From the NCBI GenBank assembly GCA_050301235.1, contig JBNKZD010000252.1, positions 1-64,000 of the forward strand: a stretch of DNA of 64,000 nucleotides. Reading direction: 5' to 3'. A model generated the notes under the pieces. It was not told the DNA's origin, made no database searches, and saw only the letters and a program-made list of their open reading frames with translations. Shown piece after piece: positions 28,720-39,200 of the stretch; the first letter of the stretch is position 1, and each line of letters starts with the position of its first letter. The stretch comes from JAFGIN01 sp050301235. Its GTDB lineage: Bacteria; Fibrobacterota; Chitinivibrionia; Chitinivibrionales; Chitinispirillaceae. Both the position numbers and the translations under genes were made by a program.

Positions 28720-29685
28720 TCACTCCAGGTTTCGGGTGTATGCAACCGAATACGACGCCCGGTGCTGCGATTCATAATAGGTCATCATTGTCATCTGGGC
28801 AATAAAACCCATTAAAATGGATAGCACACCGATAAGGAAAAAAAGTATTGTTACAAGCGGAAGAGGTGTTTCGATAAAGGATTTTCCACCATAATACTTA
28901 TAATAGATCATTGTGGCAAAAGTAATAAAAGAAAGAAAAAAGCTGATCAACCCAAATGTTCCGAAAATATAAATCGGACGCTGGAAGTATGCCTGAAAGA
29001 ACTGAATTACCATTAAATCAAGAATGACTTTGACAGTTCTTTCAAGTCCATATTTCGATTTACCATGAGTTCGTGCACGATGATTTACAGGAACTTCAGA
29101 GACCTTTGCTCCGGACTGTTTTGCGTATATCGGAATAAACCGGTGCATCTCTCCGTAAAGTCGTATATCTTTGATTATCTCTCGCCTGTATGCTTTAAGT
29201 GTGCAACCATAATCATGCAATTTTACACCGGTCATAAATTGTATAAATTTGTTGGCTATTTTGCTTGGAAGGGTACGGAACAGCGGATTATCTTTACGAT
29301 ACTTCCTCCATCCGGAAACAACATCAAAACCTTCATCAATTTTTTCTAAAAGTAGAGGGATATCTGCAGGGTCGTTCTGAAGATCAGCATCGATTGGGAT
29401 AATTATTTCTCCGTTTGCACAATCGATTCCCGCCATCATAGCAGCAGTCTGACCAGAATTTTTTCTCAGGTGGATCACTTTAACTGATTTATCATTTTCA
29501 GCAAGCTGATCCAGGTATTCCCGGGTGCCATCAATTGACCCATCATTGATCACTATTATCTCAAAAATGTAGTGATGATCTTTCATCGATTCCCTGAGTT
29601 CGCCAATAAGCACCGGCAGTGACTGTATCTCATTGAAAGATGGAATGATAACTGAAATAAAAGGTGTTTTTATTGAATTGGACAT
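28720..29685 (-). CDS. Glycosyltransferase family 2 (DPM1/ArnC-like) with two C-terminal membrane helices
   Basis: The 321-residue protein has a GT-A fold: SVIIPSFNEIQSLP at ~10-23, IVINDGSIDGTREYL, RKNSGQTAAMMAGI and the metal-binding DADLQNDP at ~100-107. Two hydrophobic helices (~232-255 and ~267-290) follow, as in polyprenyl-phosphate glycosyltransferases such as ArnC and GtrB. It therefore probably loads a sugar onto a polyprenyl phosphate at the inner leaflet. It is the first gene of the ten-gene minus-strand operon. The promoter must lie in 29686-30200. The protein ends 7 bases before the amidotransferase TTG. Confidence 0.9.
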   Translation of the reverse strand: MSNSIKTPFISVIIPSFNEIQSLPVLIGELRESMKDHHYIFEIIVINDGSIDGTREYLDQLAENDKSVKVIHLRKNSGQTAAMMAGIDCANGEIIIPIDADLQNDPADIPLLLEKIDEGFDVVSGWRKYRKDNPLFRTLPSKIANKFIQFMTGVKLHDYGCTLKAYRREIIKDIRLYGEMHRFIPIYAKQSGAKVSEVPVNHRARTHGKSKYGLERTVKVILDLMVIQFFQAYFQRPIYIFGTFGLISFFLSFITFATMIYYKYYGGKSFIETPLPLVTILFFLIGVLSILMGFIAQMTMMTYYESQHRASYSVAYTRNLE

Positions 29686-29920
29686 AATCAGAATCTTCAG
29701 TTTTTGTATTTGATTGTATTATCAATGATTAAGATGTTCAATGATTAAAAAACCATACAATCAGCGACTCTGCTGCGGATTGTGACATCAATCCAGAGAT
29801 AAATGTCCGGTAAATGGCAAAGCAGGAATTGACCTGTCCGGGAATTTTCCTGATAACAGCTAATTCATACACTTAAAGGTCATCGGTCCGTCACTGCTGA
29901 CCCCTTTTTCATTCTTATGT

Positions 29921-30060
29921 GCTCAGGGAAATGTTCTTTTTGTATGTTGAGCGCAATCTACAAATGAGTTTTATATCAACTGGAAGATGAATAATGGTTT
30001 TGGAGACTGCAATTTATATATCAGCCGTACATTTAGTTTACAAATGGTACAGCACCTTCC
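29921..30060 (+). pseudogene. Decayed fragment of the giant DUF2341/LamG protein family
   Basis: This non-coding stretch carries pieces of the 3' half of the neighbouring gene at 30211. Bases 29961-29996 are identical to 37967-38002 (36/36), and 29993-30022 are identical to 38116-38145 (30/30). The two blocks meet at a shared AATG, so the 117-bp difference fits a deletion between 4-bp direct repeats. A third block, 30039-30051, matches 38624-38636 (13/13). All three lie in the same reading frame as the parent (QSTNEFYINWKMNN, GFGDCNLYIS, LQMVQHL), but an upstream TGA at 29948 and the missing body show that it is not a gene. The rest of the 525-bp gap 29686-30210 must hold promoters for both flanking transcripts; none was firmly recognised. 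Confidence 0.8.
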
Positions 30061-30210
30061 GATAGCATCTTCCCATTTTCATGACAGTAGAAACTTTTGT
30101 GCTTTTTTTAATGTCATTTACCAACTTAAGCGGTATAATCATAATGGATTATTCGATTCAAAAAAGTTGTTTTGAGATACAGGATCTTCCCTTTTCGGAG
30201 GAACTGATTA

Positions 30211-33200
30211 ATGTGGAAAGCCCCGAAAAAGGTGCTACTGAGTGTAATTGGGTTGTTGGCAGCGAATGTTGTTGTGTATGCATCCAAGGTTACGATTGAT
30301 GCCGATGGGGGAGCGGATTATACATCTCTTGATGCAGTTTTAACTGCAATCCAGGCAAACAGTATAACACCCGATACAATCGAAATGGTTGGCTCTGATC
30401 TGGATAGCTATTCATGGTCAATCTATGTGGGTCGATGGGACATGACAAATCTGATGATCCGATCAACACAGACTTCACCTGATCTGTTTCCTATTATCAC
30501 TCAATCTTCAGGGAATATCAGCTGGAGTTTTCTTCAAAACACAAATATTTACTTTGAAAATATAGTACTATCAAACGGAACCACTGGTGACCAGTCATTT
30601 GCGTGGACAAACGCCCAGGCAGGGAAAACCCTCAGTTTTAAAAAATGCATTATTAAAGATCACAGTACCGATTATTTCATGGAAATGGCTGGTAACTCTA
30701 ATAATACGGCGATATTTGAAAATTGCCTTTTTGAGGGAAATGCAAAGATCTTTACCGTGTTTTACTGGGGCGGTTCACCAACCATAACGTTGACAAACTG
30801 CACATTCGACAACAATACCGAACTGTTTTCTGCTGATTTAGCACCCGAATGGGCAACTAATGTAACATTGAAAAACTGTATTTTCAGCAATAACACAACT
30901 ACTTTTCCTGCTGGTGGAGTTTTAAAAAGTAAGGTAACCTATTCCTTAACATCTGAATCTACCACTGGCTATGGAACCGGTTGCATCTCCAATTCTGATC
31001 CAAATTATGCAAGCGCCAGCAGAAACAATCCTACCGACTGGATGATCCAATCAGCGTCTCCTGCTGCCAACATTGGTACATCCACAGGTGCACCTTCAAC
31101 AGATATCAGTGGGAATAGTCGAAACAGTCCTGATGCAGGATGCTGGGAATTCCAAAACTCTCTTTTTGATTATTATTGGGATACATCCTCCACTACAGGA
31201 TATCAGGTCAAAAGCGGAACCTGGGGTACCAGTAATTTCTGGAATCTGAGCCCCGGTACAGGTACACCATCTGCATGGCCAGGACCAGGTTATTCTGCCA
31301 TTTTTGCCGGTACCGATGGCAATTATACGATTACAGTCAGCGGGACTCAATATGTTGACAGTATCAGTTTTGAAAATAGCGGCTACATTATCAGTAGTGG
31401 TACTTCTCTTGTCGTGTCAAAAAAACTCTCTGGGACAGTTTTTGGTTTCAGCCCCCCCTGGTCAGCTGGCTATGATTCCGCAAAAGCTTATGATGGTGAC
31501 AGCACCACCTATACAGGTGATAATGCAGCCAGTGGAGGCTACACCGGTATCGATATTGGATCTGGCAATGCACAGCGTATTTCCTATATCCGCTATTATC
31601 CACGCAGTGGATATCTCAGCCGGATGAATGGCGGGAAATTTCAGGGCTCGAATGACTATTCATCCTGGACCGACCTGTATACCATTTCAAGTGATCCAAC
31701 ACTTGCCTGGCAACAGGTAACTGTCTCAAATACGACTGCATGGCGCTATCTTCGATACCTTGGTCCTGCAGGTGGTTATTGCAATGTGGCAGAGATTGAA
31801 TTTTACGGTATGGGAAGTATCGGTGTTCTAACGGGGAAATACGACACAATCGCGACAATTCTGTCTGGAAATAGCGGCCTGAGAAAATATGACGCAGGCT
31901 TTCTAACATTAACCGGATCAAATACCTATGCCGGACCGACGGTGCTTTACGGGGGAACTCTGCAATCGACCATCCTTGCTGATGGAGGAACAAACAGTTC
32001 TATCGGTGCTTCATCTAACAGTGCAGCCAATCTGGTGATTGACGGGGGAACATTACGGTATATTGGGGGTACACAGAGCAGTGACAGATTGTTCACTTTG
32101 GGATCATCAGCCTATATCTATTCAAGTGGTAGCGGAATTTTAACTTTCACTAACACTGGTTCCATTGCTTTTACCGGTTCGGGAGCACGATCGTTAGAAC
32201 TTGGGGGAGCGTATGCCGGCACCAACGTATTCGCTCCAGTGCTCGGTGATGGCAGCGGTGGAGCAACCGCATTAAATAAAACTTCTTCAAGCTGCACCTG
32301 GACACTCACTGGCAATAATACCTATACCGGTACAACCACGATTACCGCAGGTACGATACAGATCGGTAATGGAGGTACCACAGGTGCTATAGCTAATTCA
32401 AGCAATATTGTGAATAATGCGACGTTGACATTCAACAGATCTGACACTTATACCTATTCGGGAATTATCTCCGGTGCTGGAGAGATCATAAAGAATGGCG
32501 CTGGTACAGTTACATTGTCTGGTAATCTAACTCATTCCGGGATTACCACCGTTAATGCTGGCACACTCAGATTGACAGGAACACCTACCAGTAATACTCG
32601 TAAATTTGTGATAAATTCCGGTGGTACAATCAGCGTTATCGACCGGCTTAATCTCAGCCCGGTACCTGCCGGTACGACTGCAGATTGGATCACTCTTAAT
32701 GGGGGAACTTTGAGCACTGGTATTGTTTCAGGGCAGACATATGGGAGTAGTCGTGGTTTTACTCTTGGTGCATCAGGTGGTACAGTCAATATACCCAATA
32801 CTGATAATACAAACGTCGTAGAAATCCAGAGTGTGATTACCGGAAGCGGCGCTTTGGCTAAAACCGGTAACGGCGTGTTGTCATTGTCAGGAACGAATAC
32901 CTTTACCGGAGGGATAACAGTAAGCGGCGGAGTCCTCAGAACTCAGAATACCGCTGCTCTGGGGAATAGTGCGAATACAATTACTGTAAATAATGGCGGC
33001 TGTATCGATGTTTATGGTACCAATTTTCAGGGGTATACAAACGACATCACTATCAACGGTCAGGTGAGCAGTGATACCGGAGCACTGGTGAATTTTAATG
33101 CAGGAACCTACCAGTTATATGCAATTCGTAAGATCGCACTGGGCAGCAACGCTTCGATCGGAAATAATGGCGGGGACAGGTTTGACATCGGGCGTGAAAT

Positions 33201-36200
33201 TGTTGGAACATGTCTTACCGGTAATGGCTACACACTTACCAAAGTAGGAAATAATCTGATTGCGCTGCTTGGTGATGGCGCTAACGTTGGAGCGGTAGTG
33301 GTCAATGGGGGTACATTACGACTGGAGAACTCCAATGCAGTCGGGACAGCCGCAATTACTGTCAATAGCGGAAGCGAGCTTGATTCGTGGTGGAACACTA
33401 CATTCACCAACAATCTGGTACTTAACGGAGGTACACTCGCTTCAGCAGAATCAAACTCCTATTCAGCAACCTGGTCCGGCGCAATTTCGGTAACAGCTGC
33501 AAGTACTCTGCTTAGTAGTGCAGATAATACTACAACGCTGAGTGGTGCTATTACAGGATCGGGAAGTTTGACTAAAACAGGTACGGAAGGTACCTTCATT
33601 ATCAGTGGAAACAGCAATACGTATTCAGGCGGTACAACTATCAGTGGAAGTACCTTACGGATCACCAACACCTCCGGTTCAGCAACCGGAACCGGAAACG
33701 TTACCGTGTCAAGCGGCGGAATACTTGATGGAACCGGTATTATTAGTGGTTCAACAACTATCAGCGGTACGCTATCTCCAGGAATCAATGGTCCCGGCTG
33801 CCTGACATTTGGTAGTAATATTACATTTTCAAGTGGAGCTTCTTTCAATGTGCAGTTAGATGGAACTGCTGCAGGCAGTGGATATGATCAGGTTGTTATG
33901 AGTACCGGAATAGTGTCACTGGGCAGTGTAACACTTTCATTAACATTTGGGTATGCTCCAACAATAAATGATGCATATACGATTATCGACAATCAGGGAT
34001 CTAATGCGGTATCGGGGACGTTCAGCGGTCTTGCACAGGGAGCAACCACTGTGGTAAGTTATAACGGCGTTCCGTATGATTGTCAGGTAAGCTATACCGG
34101 CGGCACTGGGAATGATGTGGTTATCACAGTAACCCGTATCAGTGCTGAAGATTATGCCAATGACTGGGGGTATTCACAGACAATACTGCTTAACACAACA
34201 TCAACCGGAGCCAATGTATCTGTAAGCGTTCTTAATTTTCCAGTTTTAGTGCGATTAAACTCTGGTAATTTTGACGGTTTTGCAAATACACAGCCAGGCG
34301 GTAAAGATATCCGCTTTGCAAAGACCAATGGTGCAAAACTCAATTATGAGATCGAGCGCTGGAAAGATTATGACAATGATGCCGATACAGCAGAAATCTG
34401 GGTCAGGATTGACACTGTTTACGGTAACAACAAAACACAGACATTCCTGATGTATTGGGGAAAGAGTGATGCATCCGATAGTTCAAATGGATCGAAGGTG
34501 TTTGACACAGCAAATGGGTTTGTTGGTGTCTGGCACCTGGGGGAAACCGGTAACAGTAACGCTGACGGGTATGCTGGGGCGACATATAACGCCGCACATG
34601 CTCAAGGTACCAATCTTTCTTCAGGAAGTGAGTTGTCGGCTGTCATAGGAAGAGGTCAATCACTTGTAAATGGATCATCGCAGTATATGACGGTAAAAGC
34701 TGCAGCAGAACCAAAATTTGATATCACCGGTGCTATTACCATTTCTGCATGGATAAATGTAACGAGCTGGACTACAAACTTTCAGGCAATAATTACAAAA
34801 GGGGATGCTGCCTGGAGACTTCAGCGAAATGATGGCAACAGTTCGTTGAAATTTAACTGTAACGGACTTGCTACCAATGCAAGTATTATCGGGTCAACCG
34901 CTCTGAGTGCAGGAACCAACACCTGGTACTATGTAACAGGTGTTTACGATGGATCAAAGTTGTATATGTATCTGAATGGAAAAAGTGATGCTACCTCACT
35001 CGCTGCAACTGGATCAATCGCTGCAACTAATGACAATGTCATGATTGGTGAAAATGCTGGGGTTACAGGTCGCTATTTCAACGGCAGTATTGATGAAGTT
35101 CGTATCGAAAAAGACGGAAGAGATTCCAACTGGGTCAAGCTTTGCTATGAAAACCAGAAATCCAGCCAGACACTGGTCAACTTTGAGGATTATACGACTT
35201 GGGGATTTTCACGCAATATCACAATAAACACATCAGGAATTACCACTACAAATTGTGTCGGTTTTCCAATGCTGGTAAGATTGACATCGTCAACATTCGA
35301 TTTTAACCAGGCTCGCGACAGTGGTCAGGATATTCGATTCTCAAAGTCAAATGGAGTCAGGTTACCTTATCAGATCGAGCGGTGGAACAAGGGCAGCAGC
35401 CTTGCAGAGATCTGGGTAAAAGTTGATACTGTTTATGGAAATAACAGTACTCAGTATATAAAAATGTACTGGGGGAAAAGCGGAGTTAGCAGTAAATCCC
35501 ATGGTACTGATGTTTTTGATACGGCAAATGGATTTGTCGGTGTATGGCATATGAGTGATGCTTCGGGAAGTGCAAATGATCAAACTTCAAATGCATTAAA
35601 CGGTACGGCAGCAGGAGGAATTACCTATTCGCAGACTGGAAATATCGGATTGGCAAACGGGTTTGATGGTGATGGTGATTATTTTAATCATGGTAATAAT
35701 GCGAAATTACAAATGGATGCATTAGATAACATTACGATATCCGCATGGGTAAAACGATCAGGCGACAATGTCAATTTCACAGCAGAAGAAGGTATAGCAG
35801 GTAAATTTGAATGGTCTTCTGGTAATTACCGGGAATATTGTCTGTTTAACAATGCATCCACGGGTTTCAAGTTTTCTGTAAGTACTGATGGTACCTCAAC
35901 AAATGAAACATCTCTTGCCTCAAGTATTATCCCGACAAATGGCACCTGGTACTATGTCACCGGCATGATGGATGCGACAAATATGTATATTTTTACTGAT
36001 GGTGTACAACGGGATTCTGTCGCCAAAACAGTAATTTATGGTTCAACAAATGCGAACTTTCAGATTGGCTTAATGGACGATAATGGCGGCGCAAGACAAT
36101 ACTTTAATGGCACCATCGATGAAGTCCGTGTTGAAAAAACAAACCGTTCAGCGGACTGGATCCGCCTCTGCTACGAGACACAAAAATCCTCCCCGACAAT

Positions 36201-39200
36201 AATTACAGCCGACAGTGCAGATGCATTCCGTCCGCTAGGTATCCGCCGGTATGGTACATCTTCAGCTCCGGATTCCATTTATGTGGGCACTACCCGATGG
36301 GCTTTAAGGTTTTCCAAAAATAAAGGCGGTGGCATCAAATTTCTTGCAGCTGACTCATCAAGCACGAATCAACTCGATGCGAATCTATTCTATCTCGCTT
36401 ATAAAGGATCTACAAGCGATACCGGCACAGGAACTATTACTCTTTTAGACAGCAGTATCGTCTTTAGCCGTATCAGACAAACAAAAAGTGTTGAAGGACT
36501 CCCCTTCAATATTGATTACACAGTTTTGGGTTCAGGAAAGATGTATATACGGGTTAGTACCACTACGCAAAGTTCAATATCAGGAGGACTGGCATTTCGT
36601 ATAGCCAACGATGCCACCGCATCATATCGCAATATTGCATTTGGCTCGACTGCAGCTATCTGTGATGGCGTTGCACACATAGATTCGTCCTCAGGAAAAT
36701 ATGATCTTGTTATGGCACCTTTTGATCATTGGAGTGATGCCAACCTTATTGAAAGCAACAGTAAATACACAGGATTATCAGGAACTTCATGGAATCCACC
36801 AGCGGGAAAACAGTATGCATGGGAGTTCATGGTTGATTTTGGGCACAAAGCTCTGACCGACAGTGCTCAGATTGCAAAATATATCATTGATTATCGCAAC
36901 AGTGATACACTGGGATTTTATGCCGGAACTCCTCTTCTGGAACAGGCTTGGGAAGAGGATGAAAATGGTGAGTGGCAGTTTAATGAGGGAACCGGCAATA
37001 CTTCAATAGATAAAACCGGCAGAGGCAATACAGCTACAATCAGCGGAACGCCATCATGGACAAGCGGAAAATGGTACAGTAACGCTGTTTATCTTGGCGG
37101 CTCCGACAGTGTGACGGTACCCCATAGTACTGATTTTAACGGAACAAATCAGCAGCATACGATCTCTGCCTGGATTAAACCAGACGCACTTCTAAGCAGT
37201 TCCGTTGCGATTCTCAAAAAGCTGTCTTCTTCAGGTGTAGGATACTCTTTTACCGGAGGTGCTTCAGGAACGCTGCGCTATAACATGTCAAATGGCGGAT
37301 CAGTGGCCCAGCTGCAGAGCAGTCAGGTGCTTACACCTGGCAGCTGGTATCATGTTGCGGCAACCATGTATATACTTGCCCAGTTAGATTACCTCGCGTT
37401 ATATATCAATGGCAAACTAGATACATTACTGCAGGTTGAGCTCGATTCATATTACGGCACCAGTAGTGATAATATAGTGATTGGTGAAAATTTCCAGGGC
37501 ACCATTGATGATGTTCGTTATTACAATCAACTGCTCACTGAAGAGGAGATCCGCACTATTTATCTCAAAGGCTTTTCTCCCGAGAGAGGCATGTATAGTC
37601 TGCGGGCAAACAATGATAATACGATCCACACTATGATGCATGGTACAGTATACAACCGGTTTCTTCCAGTGATGCAGATATCAAACTACTGGGCAACATC
37701 GCTGCCGACCTACGTATATATCGATGGAGTTGGACTTACTTCTGGTACTGATTATTATGCAGCACTGGATGATAACCGTAATCAACTGACAATCGGATTC
37801 AACCGGACAATCAATATGGCATCGACCATTTTTATCGATAATGACCTCGCAACAGGCCAGAAAGAGAATGGCCCGACCAAAAAAATGTATTGGGGCATAT
37901 CAGGTTCATCAAATGAGTATTTCTGGGTGAAAAATACTTCGGGGCGGTATTTAGGAGCACAATCTGCAAATGAGTTTTATATCAACTGGAAGATGAATAA
38001 TGCAAGTACCAAAGATGGTGAAATATGGCAGATGAGAAGTTCGGTAACTAATCCGTATACATACATTGACACGTCTACAGGGACAAATCTTATTCCGGGG
38101 GATGATGGGTTTTACAATGGTTTTGGAGACTGCAATTTATATATCGGCAGCTCTGATGTCCGCACTACTGTGAATGTAATTAACAGCTTTACATACACTG
38201 TTGAAGAGAGTTCTTCAGTACGAGTTCGATTGCGTATTAATGAACGGCAGGTATCAAATACCCAATCGTACAATATCGTTTCCAGATGGACTATCTATCC
38301 TACCGGTCAATTGTTCAGGTATGACAGCATTTATAGCTTATCTGCATCACCAAGTCAGGTATACCGGGGGTGGTATTTTGATGATCAGACCTATGCATCA
38401 TTCGACAGTAACAAAACAAAAAAACGTGTAATTACGATAAATTCTCAAACCTATCCTGATTTTACCAGCGCCTGGCTCTCATTTAAAAACTCAGTTTCCG
38501 GAAATCTGGCCTATCCATTTGATGCAGATACCATTTTTACTGACAAAGGTGCTTACCGTGCAGGCTTTGATTTTGGCCAGAATGCATCATCCCCTGCAAA
38601 ATGGAGCAACGCTAACACATCGATACAAATGGTACAATACCTTGACTTCCACCATGCAGCAATGAATGCATCAAGTATGGACTCGATCGCCAATGGTGTA
38701 CAATGTACCAGATTTTCAACACGGCGGGCACTTTCTATGATTACCGGAACTATAGATTCAACCTCAAGTGGGGATTTTAATGATGGGGTTCTGGCTGGTG
38801 GTGATAACAATGGTGACGGATTTAACGAGATGGAAGGCGCATATATAATCAATGCCTCCGATAATACCGTTGCTTTCAAACTCCCGGCACATGGGGATAC
38901 CTGCCGGTTTTATCCGGCGTTCCGCATAAAAAATTATACTGCAGTTAACAAACCCAAATATGTTTTCCTTTTCAAGGGCCTTGCTGCGGGAGATACCGTT
39001 GCACTTCTGGAGGGATACCAGTATAACAGTTATGTCAATATAGCTACTAATGAATTACTCCTTCAGATCGACAGTATTTTCTGCGATTCGGTGGGAATTT
39101 ACATTTCATCAGATAAAACACTTGCTGTCGAATTGTCACAATTCGAAGCCCGACCGGGAAACAGTTCAGACACTCTTATCTGGCGCACCGAAAGTGAACA

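Noticed and set aside
28713..28775. Extra 21 codons at the start of the amidotransferase reading frame (ATG at 28775).
   Set aside because: They displace the N-terminal nucleophile Cys and overlap the preceding gene; TTG 28712 fits better.
17973..29685. A complete exosortase (XrtA) secretion locus.
   Set aside because: No exosortase-like multi-pass protein with the Cys-Arg-His triad and no PEP-CTERM substrate was found in the window.
31304..35227. Open frames in other frames of the giant gene, some over 100 codons.
   Set aside because: They follow the repeated GGT/ACC-rich codons of the strand-repeat region and have no independent start signals or domains.
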